A stretch of DNA of 64,000 nucleotides from Robertkochia solimangrovi (GTDB taxonomy: Bacteria > Bacteroidota > Bacteroidia > Flavobacteriales > Flavobacteriaceae): NCBI RefSeq assembly GCF_007279655.1, contig NZ_QKWN01000011.1, positions 62,001-126,000 on the forward strand. Reading direction: 5' to 3'. Positions 37,045-47,342 of this stretch are shown here, one piece after another. The first letter of the stretch is position 1, and each line of letters starts with the position of its first letter. The notes beneath the pieces are model-generated. The model made no database searches. It was not told the DNA's origin and saw only the letters and a program-made list of their open reading frames with translations. Both the position numbers and the translations under genes were made by a program.

Positions 37045-38598
37045 ATGAAAACCGACTATCTCATCATCGGTTCCGGCGTGGCCGGACTAACCTATGCTGT
37101 AAAACTGGCAGAACAATTTCCGGAAAGAACCGTGACCATCGTTACGAAAGCCGATGAAGATGAATCGAATACCAAATATGCACAGGGGGGTGTTGCCGTG
37201 GTGCTTAATGTTGCTGAAGATTCCTTTCAAAAACATATCGAAGATACGCTCATTGCCGGTGATGGTCTTTGTGACCGAAAAGTTGTGGAAATGGTCGTGA
37301 AGGAAGGCCCTAAACGGTTAAACGATCTTATTACCTGGGGTGCAAATTTCGATCTGGATCCCAATGGTAAACTGGATTTGGGTAAGGAAGGTGGTCATTC
37401 CGAATACAGGATCGTTCATCACAAGGATATTACCGGCTACGAAATTGAAATGGCTCTGTTAAAAAGGGTTCATAAGCTGGATAATATCGCTATCTATAAT
37501 CATCATTTCGCATTGGATCTTATCACCGAACATCATCTTAAGATACCCCTAACGCAGAATCGAACTTGTTTTGGAGCCTACGTCCTCGACCAGAAAAGCG
37601 GAAAGATCAGTAAGATCATCGCAGGAAGTACCTTACTCGCGACTGGAGGGATCGGAAGGGTTTACGGTCATACCACCAATCCTGTGATCGCCACTGGTGA
37701 TGGTATTGCTATGGCGTATCGTGCAAAGGCCAGGGTTTCGGATATGGAATTTGTACAATTTCACCCTACAGTTTTCTTCGATAAAAGCGATGGTCAATCC
37801 TTTCTGATCTCTGAGGCTGTCCGGGGATTCGGAGCCTATCTCAGAAATAAACAAGGCGAACGTTTCATGCCCACCTATGATGAGCGTGCCGAACTTGCCT
37901 CCAGAGATATTGTATCCAAAAGTATCGATACTGAACTCAAAAATTCCGGAGAGGAATGTGTATATCTGGACTGTACCCATTTGGACATGGATAAATTCAA
38001 AGGCCATTTTCCAAACATCTATGAAGAATGCATGAATCGGCACATCGATATCGCTAAAGACTGGATACCTGTAGTTCCTGCTTCCCATTACTTGTGTGGG
38101 GGAATCGAAGTGGATATGCAAGGGCGAACCTCCGTCAAAAACCTCTTTGCCTGTGGAGAATGTACCCGAACCGGACTTCACGGAGCTAACCGACTGGCTT
38201 CGAACTCACTTCTGGAAGCATTGGTCTATGCTCATAATAGTTATGTTTATCAAAGTGATAAAGAATCGGTACCAACCGACATCGAAATCCCTGATTGGGA
38301 TGATAAAGGCACCGTTATCAATAAGGAACATGTAATCGTAAGACACAATATCCGAAAACTACAGTCTCTAATGCAGGATTATGTAGGGATCGTTCGCAGT
38401 AATCGAAGATTGGAAATGGCAGCAGCAAACCTGAAACTTATATACGAAGAAGTGGAAGAGCTGTATAAACGGTCTAAAATAAATACAGGCCTTTGCGAAC
38501 TCCGCAATATGATCAATATCGCCCACCTTACCATCGACCAGTCAAGAGCGCGAAAAGAAAATCGGGGCGGATACTTCAATGTCGATAACGTGATATGA
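37045..38598 (+). CDS. nadB: L-aspartate oxidase
   Basis: This 517-aa FAD enzyme oxidises aspartate to iminoaspartate for NadA. The dinucleotide fold starts the protein (DYLIIGSGVAGLTYAVKLAE). Other hallmarks are the NTKYAQGGVAVV loop, HHKDITGYEIE, ATGGIGRVY, EFVQFHPTVF, and the catalytic region with ASRDIVSKSID and HYLCGGIEVD. A GECTRTGLHGANRLASNSLLEA segment is also present. The C-terminal helical domain ends in an R-A-R-K-E-N-R-G-G-(Y/H)-F motif. It is translationally close to nadA (5 nt gap). Confidence 0.97.
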   Translation: MKTDYLIIGSGVAGLTYAVKLAEQFPERTVTIVTKADEDESNTKYAQGGVAVVLNVAEDSFQKHIEDTLIAGDGLCDRKVVEMVVKEGPKRLNDLITWGANFDLDPNGKLDLGKEGGHSEYRIVHHKDITGYEIEMALLKRVHKLDNIAIYNHHFALDLITEHHLKIPLTQNRTCFGAYVLDQKSGKISKIIAGSTLLATGGIGRVYGHTTNPVIATGDGIAMAYRAKARVSDMEFVQFHPTVFFDKSDGQSFLISEAVRGFGAYLRNKQGERFMPTYDERAELASRDIVSKSIDTELKNSGEECVYLDCTHLDMDKFKGHFPNIYEECMNRHIDIAKDWIPVVPASHYLCGGIEVDMQGRTSVKNLFACGECTRTGLHGANRLASNSLLEALVYAHNSYVYQSDKESVPTDIEIPDWDDKGTVINKEHVIVRHNIRKLQSLMQDYVGIVRSNRRLEMAAANLKLIYEEVEELYKRSKINTGLCELRNMINIAHLTIDQSRARKENRGGYFNVDNVI

Positions 38599-38640
38599 GT
38601 TATGAGTTATGAGTTATGAATTAAGAATGAAGAATTAATT
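38597..38640. repeat. Tandem 7-bp repeat (GAGTTAT) after nadB
   Basis: Three GAGTTAT units (38597-38617) overlap the nadB stop codon and run into GAATTAAGAATGAAGAATTAA words. Same family as the 12950-13003 tract. Confidence 0.75.
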
Positions 38641-38674
38641 GAAAATTTAGAATTGATAATTGAGCTCCAATTAA

Positions 38675-38716
38675 ACTATTGTCACTAGTATCACTATTGT
38701 CACTAATATCACTATT
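38675..38716. repeat. 18-bp tandem repeat, 2.3 copies
   Basis: ACTATTGTCACTAGTATC (38675-38692) is followed by ACTATTGTCACTAATATC (38693-38710), 17 of 18 identical, and a partial third copy. Each copy carries a TTG that can serve as the -33 element of the promoter downstream. Confidence 0.85.
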
Positions 38717-38729
38717 TTATGTATCTTTG
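38697..38729 (+). promoter_or_regulatory. Bacteroidota-type promoter of the metal-resistance cluster
   Basis: TTG (38697-38699), a 22-nt spacer, then TATCTTTG (38722-38729), an exact TAnnTTTG. The ATG follows only 8 nt later at 38738, so the message would be leaderless or nearly so. Confidence 0.6.
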
Positions 38730-38737
38730 AACCTGAA

Positions 38738-39151
38738 ATGAAGAATCTGGCAATTCGAATATTGGCTTTTTCGATGGCGATGCTCTTGCTATTGTCCACA
38801 ACCTCATTCACCATTAGCAAACATTTTTGTATGGGAAGTTTGGTTGATGTTGCCTTATTCAGTGAAGCTGATACCTGCGGAATGGATATGGTTTCCGATA
38901 TGGAACAAAATACTCCGGACCTTAAATCAACCTGTTGTTCTGACGAAAAGATTGTACTTCAGGGACAGGATGATCTTTCTTCCGGATATGACCAGATCTC
39001 ACTGGATCAGCAATACTTCATTCAAACGTTTATTGTAAGCTGGCTACAGGTTTTTGAAGAAGCAAATAAAGAACCTGAAACCTTCAAATTCTACACACCA
39101 CCACGTCTGGTCACGGACATTTCGGTAATGTATGCTACTTTTCTGATCTGA
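38738..39151 (+). CDS. HYC_CC_PP-like small exported protein
   Basis: This 137-aa protein has an N-terminal hydrophobic signal (IRILAFSMAMLLLLSTTSF). It then shows three short conserved motifs in order: SKHFCMG (the H-Y-C position), STCCSDEKI (CC) and FYTPPRL (PP). From memory these define a Bacteroidota family called HYC_CC_PP that sits with heavy-metal efflux genes. The Cys, His and Met residues (CGMDM) suggest periplasmic metal binding, which is an inference. It is the first gene of the efflux cluster, 76 nt before cusA, with a strong promoter. Confidence 0.75.
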   Translation: MKNLAIRILAFSMAMLLLLSTTSFTISKHFCMGSLVDVALFSEADTCGMDMVSDMEQNTPDLKSTCCSDEKIVLQGQDDLSSGYDQISLDQQYFIQTFIVSWLQVFEEANKEPETFKFYTPPRLVTDISVMYATFLI

Positions 39152-39227
39152 TGTACTAAGCAATTTCCATCTGGAATCTGTTACGCCATATTTTGACGTA
39201 TCCGTTTAATTGCTTAATACATTTAAA

Positions 39228-42200
39228 ATGATCAATAAAATCACAGGTTATCTTATAGAAAACAAACTGGTCGCCATTCTGATCCTTATCGTTTTAACGG
39301 TATGGGGAATCAGTACTGCACCATTCGACTGGGAAATCCCCTTTTTACCCAAAGACAGCGTCGCTGTGGATGCTATTCCGGATATTGGGGAAAATCAGCA
39401 AATAGTATTCACCAAATGGCCGGGGCAATCACCGCAGGATATCGAAGATCAGATATCCTACCCCCTGACCTCTGCCTTACTGGGCATACCGGGAGTGAAA
39501 ACCATACGTAGCTCCTCGATGTTCGGTTTTTCGAGTATCTATGTCATCTTCGATGAGGGTATAGACTTTTACTGGAGTCGTTCGAGAATTCTGGAAAAAT
39601 TGAATTCTCTGCCTTCCGGCCTGCTTCCTGAGGGAATCAACCCTTCTTTAGGTCCTGATGCGACAGGTCTGGGACAAATTTTCTGGTATACCCTGGAAGG
39701 ACGCGATGAAGAAGGGAATGTCACCGGAGGTTGGGACCTCGATGAGCTGAGAAGTATCCAGGATTATATCGTGAAATACGGACTTGCATCTGCGCAAGGG
39801 GTTTCGGAGGTCAGCTCCATCGGGGGATTTGTCAGAGAATATCAGGTCGACATCAGACCTGAACTCATGAAAAAATACAATATTAATCTTGGTCAGGTTG
39901 TATCTGCGGTCAAACAAACGAATCGTGAGATCGGAGCACAGACCATCGAGATCAATAAAGTGGAATATCTCGTTCGCGGTCTTGGCTATATGAAAAATGT
40001 GGAAGACCTGGAAAATACCGTGATCACCAGTACAGAGCATACTGCTTTACGTATAAAAGACATCGCCCGTGTTCATCTCGGACCGGCCGAAAGAAGAGGT
40101 ATTCTTGATAAGGAAGGTGCTGAAGTTTCCGGAGGTGTTGTGGTTGCCCGTTACGGATCAAATCCGATGGAGGTCATTCAAAATGTTAAAAAGAAGATCG
40201 AAGCGATCAGTCCGGGTCTTCCCTCTAAAGAACTTGCCGACGGGCGAATTTCAAAAGTGACCATCGTTCCTTTTTATGACAGAACACAATTGATCGGTGA
40301 AACCCTGAACACCCTTAATGAAGCCCTCACCTTTGAGATCCTGATCACTATTCTTGTGATCATCGTTATGGTGAATAATCTCAGAGCCTCCATCCTTATT
40401 TCAGGTTTACTCCCCGTAGCTGTACTTATGGTCTTCATCAGCATGAAACTCTTCCATGTGGATGCGAATATCGTTGCCCTGTCAGGTATTGCCATTGCAA
40501 TAGGAACCATGGTGGATGTAGGCGTCATTCTATCCGAGAACATTCTGAGGCATATGGATGAGGATAAGGAAAAATTACCGGTAAATACATTAGTTTATAA
40601 CGCTACCGCGGAGGTTTCGGGAGCCATAATTACCGCTGTGCTTACCACCATCATAAGTTTTATACCCGTATTCACCATGGTCGGTGCAGAAGGTAAACTT
40701 TTCCGCCCGCTGGCCTTTACAAAGACCATGGCACTTACTGCCTCCATAATAGTAGCCTTATTTATCATCCCTCCCTTTGCTGCCATCATCTTTAAAAAGC
40801 GAAATGTATGGAAACCCATGAAATTCGGGATGAACGGATTTTTTATCCTTGCAGGGATCACCGCCATATTATATGGATATTTTATAGGGATAGCACTCCT
40901 CTTGTTCGCAATAGCCAACCTCTTACGGCTTCAGGATTACCTTGATGAGAAAAAATATCAAGCCTTAAATCTTATCCTGGCTACCGGTACAATTGTGGTA
41001 TTACTGGCAGATTACTGGAGACCACTTGGATTCAGATACAGCATCTTTGCTAATCTGATGTTTGTAGGGATCATTTGTTTTGGCTTTCTGGGGCTGTTCA
41101 CCCTTTTCAGACAATACTATCTTCGAATTCTCCATTGGACTCTCAAAAATAAAGCAGTATTCCTGAGTATCCCATGTGTATTACTCACCCTTGGCTTTTT
41201 CATCATGAAAAATACCGGAAAGGAATTCATGCCTGCTCTGGAAGAAGGCTCATTTTTACTCATGCCTACTTCTTTGCCACATGCAGGTATTGAAGAGAAT
41301 AAGCGAGTGCTGCAACAACTGGATATGGCAGTGGCCGGGATTCCGGAGATCGAAACCGTGGTTGGTAAAGCAGGTAGAACAGAGTCTGCACTGGATCCCG
41401 CTCCGCTGTCTATGTATGAAAACATCATTCAGTACAGATCCGAATATGCTGAGATTGATGGAGAACCACATAGATTTAAAATTGACGACCAGGGCCGCTT
41501 CCTTTTAAATGACGGAGCGATTACCTTAAATCCGAATATCGATGAAGCTATTGCAACACCCCAGGAATTTCCTGTGGCCACAGAATTGCTGATTCCAGAT
41601 GATGATGGTGAATATTACAGAAACTGGCGTCCGGAGATCAAATCTCCGGATGATATTTGGAATGCCATAGTTGCGGTTACCAAAATTCCCGGAGTTACTT
41701 CTGCTCCCAAATTACAACCGATCGAAACCCGATTAGTAATGCTTCAAACCGGAATGCGGGCACCCATGGGAATCAAAGTGAAAGGTCAGGATCTTAAGAA
41801 GATCGAAGCTTTCGGAATAGAACTGGAAGAACAACTAAAACAGGTTGAAGGTGTTAAAAAAGAGGCTGTCTTTGCAGATCGTATTGTGGGAAAACCATAT
41901 GCACTGATCGATATCGACCGTGAAAAACTTGTTCGTTATGGCCTGAGAATTGAAGATGTTCAGCAAACTCTGGAGATCGCTCTGGGAGGAAAAGTACTAT
42001 CTCAAACCGTAGAAGGCAGAGAACGTTATGGAATACGGGTACGATATCCTCGGGAAATGCGTTCACGCCCGGAAGATATCAGCAAGATTTATATCCCGCT
42101 TCCTAACAAACAAGTGATTCCCCTGAGCGAGGTTGCAGCTGTGGAATATGAACAGGGACCTCAGGTTATCAAAAGTGAAGACACATTTTTGGTAGGCTAT

Positions 42201-42941
42201 GTGCTTTTCGATAAGATGGATGGTTATGCTGAAGTGGATGTAGTTGAAAATGCCGGAAAGAAAATTCAGGAAGCCATCGATCAGGGAACCCTGCGGCTTC
42301 CCAAAGGGATCAGCTATCAATTTACGGGCACCTATGAAAATCAGCTAAGAGCGGAAAAAACGTTGGCATTTGTGGTTCCATTGTCGCTGATGATCATCTT
42401 TTTGATCTTGTATTTTCAATTTAAATCTGTATCGACTTCACTGATGGTATTTACGGGTATTGCAGTAGCATTTTCAGGTGGATTCATCATGATCTGGCTC
42501 TATGGTCAGGACTGGTTTCTAAACCTTCAATTGTTTGGGATAAATTTCAGAGAGTTATTCCGTATCCAAACGATCAATCTCAGTGTTGCCGTATGGGTTG
42601 GATTTATCGCTTTATTTGGAATTGCTACAGACGATGGTGTCGTTATGGCAACCTACCTTTCTCAAAACTTTGAAAGAGATCAGCCAAAAGATAAAGAATC
42701 ACTTTGGAAGAGTGTTTTGGATGCGGGAAGCAAGCGAATACGCCCGTGTCTTATGACCACGGCCACTACCTTGTTGGCCCTGATCCCGGTGCTTACTTCC
42801 AGAGGAAGAGGAAGTGACATTATGATCCCAATGGCAATCCCGGCATTTGGTGGTATGCTGGTAGCACTGATCACCCTTTTTGTGGTGCCTGTATTGTTTA
42901 CGTGGAAAAAGGAATATGAATTAAAAAGATCCATACGATGA
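39228..42941 (+). CDS. cusA: CusA/CzcA-type heavy-metal RND efflux pump
   Basis: The protein is 1237 aa from ATG 39228 (a TTG six codons earlier is in frame). It is the inner-membrane pump of a tripartite metal exporter. Features are the HME-RND start (ITGYLIENKLVAILILIVLT), the porter sequence IPDIGENQQIVFTKWPGQSP, and GVKTIRSSSMFGFSSIYVIF. A first membrane block carries VALSGIAIAIGTMVDVGVIL. Then come MKNTGKEFMPALEEGSFLLM, typical of CusA/CzcA, and a final block with FGIATDDGVVMATYL. It is longer than usual (about 1040) because of an inserted hydrophobic stretch (about residues 530-640), also seen in other Bacteroidota members. It overlaps the TolC gene by 4 bp. Confidence 0.95.
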   Translation: MINKITGYLIENKLVAILILIVLTVWGISTAPFDWEIPFLPKDSVAVDAIPDIGENQQIVFTKWPGQSPQDIEDQISYPLTSALLGIPGVKTIRSSSMFGFSSIYVIFDEGIDFYWSRSRILEKLNSLPSGLLPEGINPSLGPDATGLGQIFWYTLEGRDEEGNVTGGWDLDELRSIQDYIVKYGLASAQGVSEVSSIGGFVREYQVDIRPELMKKYNINLGQVVSAVKQTNREIGAQTIEINKVEYLVRGLGYMKNVEDLENTVITSTEHTALRIKDIARVHLGPAERRGILDKEGAEVSGGVVVARYGSNPMEVIQNVKKKIEAISPGLPSKELADGRISKVTIVPFYDRTQLIGETLNTLNEALTFEILITILVIIVMVNNLRASILISGLLPVAVLMVFISMKLFHVDANIVALSGIAIAIGTMVDVGVILSENILRHMDEDKEKLPVNTLVYNATAEVSGAIITAVLTTIISFIPVFTMVGAEGKLFRPLAFTKTMALTASIIVALFIIPPFAAIIFKKRNVWKPMKFGMNGFFILAGITAILYGYFIGIALLLFAIANLLRLQDYLDEKKYQALNLILATGTIVVLLADYWRPLGFRYSIFANLMFVGIICFGFLGLFTLFRQYYLRILHWTLKNKAVFLSIPCVLLTLGFFIMKNTGKEFMPALEEGSFLLMPTSLPHAGIEENKRVLQQLDMAVAGIPEIETVVGKAGRTESALDPAPLSMYENIIQYRSEYAEIDGEPHRFKIDDQGRFLLNDGAITLNPNIDEAIATPQEFPVATELLIPDDDGEYYRNWRPEIKSPDDIWNAIVAVTKIPGVTSAPKLQPIETRLVMLQTGMRAPMGIKVKGQDLKKIEAFGIELEEQLKQVEGVKKEAVFADRIVGKPYALIDIDREKLVRYGLRIEDVQQTLEIALGGKVLSQTVEGRERYGIRVRYPREMRSRPEDISKIYIPLPNKQVIPLSEVAAVEYEQGPQVIKSEDTFLVGYVLFDKMDGYAEVDVVENAGKKIQEAIDQGTLRLPKGISYQFTGTYENQLRAEKTLAFVVPLSLMIIFLILYFQFKSVSTSLMVFTGIAVAFSGGFIMIWLYGQDWFLNLQLFGINFRELFRIQTINLSVAVWVGFIALFGIATDDGVVMATYLSQNFERDQPKDKESLWKSVLDAGSKRIRPCLMTTATTLLALIPVLTSRGRGSDIMIPMAIPAFGGMLVALITLFVVPVLFTWKKEYELKRSIR

Positions 42942-44179
42942 GAACGAACTATCAAATACTAATTGTACTCGTACTTTTCATTCCTTTTGGAAAAGGCATC
43001 TTTGCACAGGAGAGCATCATCCTGCCAACTCCCTATATCGAGGAAGCTCTGAAAAATAATCCCAAAGTTGCTGCCATGGAACTGAAATATGAAATGGCCA
43101 ATGAAAAGGTAACCGGAGTGCGTACCGTACCGAACACTGAGTTTTCATTCGGATATTTCGTAAGTGAACCTGAAACCCGAACCGGTGCGCAAAAGATGAA
43201 ATTTTCTGTAAAGCAAATGCTGCCTTGGTTCGGAAATATCGGTTCTCGTGAAGACTATACAAAATCATTGGCAGCGGCAGATTACATGGACTATCTCATC
43301 GCAAAACGACAATTGATCAAAGAGGTCGCCGAACTATACTTTATGCTTTACACATTACAGCAGAAGTCGGTTGCCACAGAGGAACAATTGGAATTACTCT
43401 CTTCGTTCAAAGAAATGGCTTTGACCTCTGTTTCTGCAGGAAAGGCTAGTGCAGTGGATGTATTGAAGCTACAGATTCGAACAAATGATCTCGAACAAAA
43501 GAAGGCAGTATTGGCCAATAATTTTCTTTCTGCAAAAAGAAAGTTCGATAATCTTATCAACCGTGATGATGCCCTGGAATTAAGGTTGCCCGATACCCTG
43601 ACCATCGATGGTTCCGATGCGTTGGTCAATCCGGAAACTCTTGAATTCCATCCGGAACTTTTGAAATATGACAGGATCTACGAATCTACAGAAGAGGCAC
43701 TGGCACTCAATAAAAAGGAGAGTTCCCCCGGTTTCGGCCTCGGACTGGATTATATACCGGTTGCAGAAAGAACCGACATGAACGTTGCAGAAAATGGAAA
43801 AGATATAATCATGCCGATGGTCAGTCTCTCCATCCCCATTTTCAATGCGAAATACCGTTCTGAGAATCGTCGGCTGAATCTGGAAAAGGAAGCTCTGATG
43901 AAACAGAAAGAAGAACGTTATAACCAATTGAACACCATTCTGGAAGCAGCCATACTCGATCGAAAATCAGCTGAGTCGGGAGTGAACACCCTATTAAAAA
44001 ACCTTCAGGAAAGTGAATCGACCCTGAACATATTAATAAAACAATATGAGACAGAAACCGTTGATTTTTCAGATCTGCTTGAAATACTTGACCTTCAACT
44101 GAAGCTACAGTATGATCTGAACGATCTGGTGCAGGAATATTTTAAACAGTCATTAATCATTAATTATCTCAGTAAATAA
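42938..44179 (+). CDS. TolC-family outer-membrane channel of the metal efflux system
   Basis: This 413-aa protein has a signal peptide (about 1-23, ending GIFAQE). It is largely helical with the coiled repeats of outer-membrane efflux channels: residues about 40-200 (VTGVRTVPNTEFSFGYF, MKFSVKQMLPWFGN) and 220-413 (LLKYDRIYESTEEALALNKK). The start overlaps the cusA stop (ATGA), indicating translational coupling. Together with CusA and the CusB-like adaptor at 47343 it forms the tripartite pump. Confidence 0.92.
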   Translation: MRTNYQILIVLVLFIPFGKGIFAQESIILPTPYIEEALKNNPKVAAMELKYEMANEKVTGVRTVPNTEFSFGYFVSEPETRTGAQKMKFSVKQMLPWFGNIGSREDYTKSLAAADYMDYLIAKRQLIKEVAELYFMLYTLQQKSVATEEQLELLSSFKEMALTSVSAGKASAVDVLKLQIRTNDLEQKKAVLANNFLSAKRKFDNLINRDDALELRLPDTLTIDGSDALVNPETLEFHPELLKYDRIYESTEEALALNKKESSPGFGLGLDYIPVAERTDMNVAENGKDIIMPMVSLSIPIFNAKYRSENRRLNLEKEALMKQKEERYNQLNTILEAAILDRKSAESGVNTLLKNLQESESTLNILIKQYETETVDFSDLLEILDLQLKLQYDLNDLVQEYFKQSLIINYLSK

Positions 44180-44188
44180 ATTAAAACC

Positions 44189-44746
44189 ATGAAAAAAGTA
44201 ATTAGAAACATCGCAGGACTTTTGGCAATCGCTGCCTTTACAATATCCTTTCAATCGTGTGCTGAACAAAAGAAAGAGGATAAAAATACGATAGAAGTAA
44301 GCAAGGAAACAGCGGTTGAAAAAACTGAAGCGGCTAAAACTGCAACAGAATTATCGTTCAAAAACGATCAGGCTAAACTTGTTTTCGATAATTATATTTT
44401 GATCAAAGATGCCTTGGTTAAAGGAGATGTCGAAAATGCAACAACCGCTGCTAAATCGGTAGAGGAAGCTTCCGGAGAAGCCTATCCAGAGATCTTTGCA
44501 GCGGCCAAAAGTATCAGTGAAACTGCAGACATCGAAAAGCAACGAGAAGGTTTTGAAGCGCTAACCCTTGCGATCACCCCAATGATCAAAGAGAACATCG
44601 CTTCCGGAGCGATCTACAAACAGCACTGCCCGATGGCATTTCAAAATAAAGGTGCAGATTGGTTTGCTATGGAAGAGCAAGTGAACAATCCCTATTTTGG
44701 TGATAAAATGCTTCACTGTGGTATGGTTAAGGAAACCATCAAATAA
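44189..44746 (+). CDS. DUF3347 lipoprotein
   Basis: The protein is 185 aa. A lipoprotein signal ends at SCAEQ (FQSCAEQK). A charged linker precedes a DUF3347 domain (about 60-185): VFDNYILIKDALVKGD, then YKQHCPMAFQNKGADWFAME and NPYFGDKMLHCGMV. The Cys, His and Met residues in CPMA and MLHCG are likely Cu ligands. The same domain is fused to the CusB-like adaptor at 47343, and a related role as periplasmic metal shuttle is inferred. It is 9 nt after the TolC gene. Confidence 0.87.
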   Translation: MKKVIRNIAGLLAIAAFTISFQSCAEQKKEDKNTIEVSKETAVEKTEAAKTATELSFKNDQAKLVFDNYILIKDALVKGDVENATTAAKSVEEASGEAYPEIFAAAKSISETADIEKQREGFEALTLAITPMIKENIASGAIYKQHCPMAFQNKGADWFAMEEQVNNPYFGDKMLHCGMVKETIK

Positions 44747-44751
44747 TTTCA

Positions 44752-44779
44752 TCAGGCTGTTCTGAAAGGGACAGCCTGA
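44752..44779. other. Hairpin between DUF3347 gene and the Cu-ATPase gene
   Basis: TCAGGCTGT (44752-44760) pairs with ACAGCCTGA (44771-44779), extendable by two pairs to a 6-nt loop. No U-run follows. It could be an mRNA stability or processing element within the operon, or a partial terminator that lowers expression of the ATPase. Confidence 0.5.
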
Positions 44780-44821
44780 CACTATCAGACGGATCGACTA
44801 ATCTTTAAAATTGAGAATATC

Positions 44822-47332
44822 ATGAAACATCAATATAAGGTTCACGGAATGAGTTGTAACGGATGTCGTTCACATGTAGAAGACGTGCTAAGCCAGGTTG
44901 ATCAGGTGGAAAATGCCGAGGTTGACCTGCAGACCGGAACCGCAACGATCACCATGAGCAGCCATATCCCGATCGAAATACTGCAAAAAGCACTTGATAA
45001 GGATGGCGGGCGATATTCCATCAGTCTTCCTGAAGATAAGATGGCTATGGAACATCATCATAAAAAAGAAAAAACAGCAACTTCAGATAAAGGTCCCGGA
45101 ACCTATTATTGCCCGATGCACTGTGAAGGTGAAAAGACTTATGATAAACCGGGAAGTTGTCCGGTGTGCGGAATGGATCTGGTAAAAGAAGCTTCCGCTG
45201 CCTCCCCTTCCAGAAAATATACTTGTCCGATGCATCCGGAAGTTGTAAGCGATGAGCCCGGCTCGTGTCCGAAATGCGGAATGGATCTGGTACCCATTGC
45301 TAATACAGCCGAGGAAGAAGAAGATCAAACCTATAAGGTCCTCCTGAAAAAATTCAAAATAGCGGTATTGTTCACGCTTCCAATATTTCTGATCGCGATG
45401 TCAGATATGATTCATCCGAATCCACTTTATGCACTGATGGATCAGAAATATTGGAACTGGGTACAATTCATATTGTCACTCCCGGTGGTTTTCTATGCTA
45501 CCTGGATGTTCTTTGAACGGGCCTGGAGGTCTTTCAGGACCATGAACCTCAACATGTTCACCCTTATCGGAATAGGCGCAGGAGCCGCCTGGATCTTCAG
45601 TTTAATCGGGCTGTTACTCCCGGATATCTTTCCTGACCAATTCAAATCATCCTCAGGAGCCGTACATCTTTATTTTGAATCTGCCACTGTCATTCTGACA
45701 CTGGTATTATTGGGACAATTACTCGAAGCCAGAGCCCATCAGAAAACAAATGCCGCGGTAAAGGAACTCTTAAAGCTATCACCCAATGAAGCCACCCGGA
45801 TAAAGGATGGTAAAGAAGAGATAATTCCGGTGGAACACATCGATAAAGGAGATCTGATTCGGGTAAAACCCGGAGAAAAGGTTCCCGTTGATGGAGAGAT
45901 TACCGAGGGTGAAAGCAGCATCGATGAATCCATGATCACCGGAGAACCTGTAGCGGTCACTCGTTCTGTTGGCGATAAAGTTAGCTCAGGAACCGTGAAT
46001 GGCAATCAAAGTTTTGTAATGAGAGCTGAGAAGGTAGGCTCAGAAACATTGTTGGCTCAGATCATTCAAATGGTCAATCAGGCTAGCCGGAGCCGTGCAC
46101 CGATCCAGAAACTGGCAGATAAAATATCAGGATGGTTCGTTCCCATCGTGATTGGAGTTGCAGTTGTGACCTTCATTGTCTGGGCCATTTTCGGCCCCCA
46201 ACCGATCTATGTATATGCTTTTGTAAATGCCATTGCCGTTTTGATCATCGCATGCCCTTGTGCACTCGGACTCGCGACACCGATGTCAGTGATGGTTGGA
46301 GTCGGTAAAGGAGCTCAGTCCGGAATCCTGATTAAGAATGCCGAAGCATTGGAACAAATGAACAAGGTAAACACCTTGTTGGTAGATAAGACCGGGACTT
46401 TGACGGAAGGAAAACCATCTGTTGAAAAAGTCGTGATCTTCGGGAAAGATCAGGATACAGCGAAAATCACCTCCCTGATCGCATCAGTAAACCGGAATAG
46501 TGAACATCCGCTTGCTGCAGCTACTTTGGAGTATGCTGCTGAAAAGAATATTAAGACCCATGAGGTTTCCGAATTTTCTGCGGTTACGGGGCAAGGTGTA
46601 AAGGCTGTACTCGATGGACAGCAATTGTATCTGGGAAACCTCAAAATGATGGAAAAAAACAGCATTGAATTGCCGGAAGAACTTCTCAAAGAAGTCAAGC
46701 AAGTTCAGGAACAGGGAAAGACCGTCTCCATTCTGGCAATCGATCACACCGTTGCCGGATTTGTAGTGATAAGTGATAAGATCAGAGAAAGCAGTAAAAA
46801 AGCAGTACAGGATCTCAAATCCCATGGCATCGAAGTTATCATGCTCACCGGAGATAATAAAGCGACCGCAAAAGCAGTAGCTACAGAGCTCGGGCTTGAT
46901 GATTATCAGGGCGAGCTTCTCCCGGAAGATAAACTTCGTGTCGTTGAAGAATATCAGCATAAGGGAAGGGTAGTCGCTATGACCGGTGACGGTATCAATG
47001 ATGCGCCTGCTTTAGCAAAAAGCGATATAGGGATCGCCATGGGTACAGGAACGGATGTTGCCATCGAAAGTGCTGCCATCACACTATTAAAAGGTGATCT
47101 TCACGGGATCGTCAAAGCGAAGGTTCTAAGTGAAAAGGTACTTAAGAATATCCGTCAGAATTTGTTTTTTGCGCTGATCTATAATACAATCGGAGTTCCT
47201 ATTGCTGCCGGTGTATTATATCCGTTTTTCGGTTTGCTTTTATCACCGATGATCGCAGCCCTTGCCATGAGTTTCAGCTCAGTATCTGTTATCGCGAATG
47301 CACTCCGCTTAAGAGGTGCGAAAATTGAATAA
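44822..47332 (+). CDS. copA: Copper-type P1B ATPase with extra metal-binding modules
   Basis: This 836-aa exporter begins with an HMA domain (GMSCNGC, Cys12/Cys15). Two short Cys-pair heavy-metal-binding modules follow: YYCPMH...[11 protein letters not shown], about 96-121, and YTCPMHPE...[11 protein letters not shown], about 133-157. The P-type core has TGEP (373-376), the metal-gate CPC at 478-480, phosphorylated Asp522 (DKTGTLTEG) and [10 protein letters not shown]. Late helices carry YN and M-x-x-S-S ([16 protein letters not shown]), the Cu(I) signature of P1B-1 pumps. It moves Cu(I) from cytosol to periplasm. It is 10 nt upstream of the CusB-like adaptor. Confidence 0.95.
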   Translation: MKHQYKVHGMSCNGCRSHVEDVLSQVDQVENAEVDLQTGTATITMSSHIPIEILQKALDKDGGRYSISLPEDKMAMEHHHKKEKTATSDKGPGTYYCPMHCEGEKTYDKPGSCPVCGMDLVKEASAASPSRKYTCPMHPEVVSDEPGSCPKCGMDLVPIANTAEEEEDQTYKVLLKKFKIAVLFTLPIFLIAMSDMIHPNPLYALMDQKYWNWVQFILSLPVVFYATWMFFERAWRSFRTMNLNMFTLIGIGAGAAWIFSLIGLLLPDIFPDQFKSSSGAVHLYFESATVILTLVLLGQLLEARAHQKTNAAVKELLKLSPNEATRIKDGKEEIIPVEHIDKGDLIRVKPGEKVPVDGEITEGESSIDESMITGEPVAVTRSVGDKVSSGTVNGNQSFVMRAEKVGSETLLAQIIQMVNQASRSRAPIQKLADKISGWFVPIVIGVAVVTFIVWAIFGPQPIYVYAFVNAIAVLIIACPCALGLATPMSVMVGVGKGAQSGILIKNAEALEQMNKVNTLLVDKTGTLTEGKPSVEKVVIFGKDQDTAKITSLIASVNRNSEHPLAAATLEYAAEKNIKTHEVSEFSAVTGQGVKAVLDGQQLYLGNLKMMEKNSIELPEELLKEVKQVQEQGKTVSILAIDHTVAGFVVISDKIRESSKKAVQDLKSHGIEVIMLTGDNKATAKAVATELGLDDYQGELLPEDKLRVVEEYQHKGRVVAMTGDGINDAPALAKSDIGIAMGTGTDVAIESAAITLLKGDLHGIVKAKVLSEKVLKNIRQNLFFALIYNTIGVPIAAGVLYPFFGLLLSPMIAALAMSFSSVSVIANALRLRGAKIE

Positions 47333-47342
47333 AACTGGTAAT

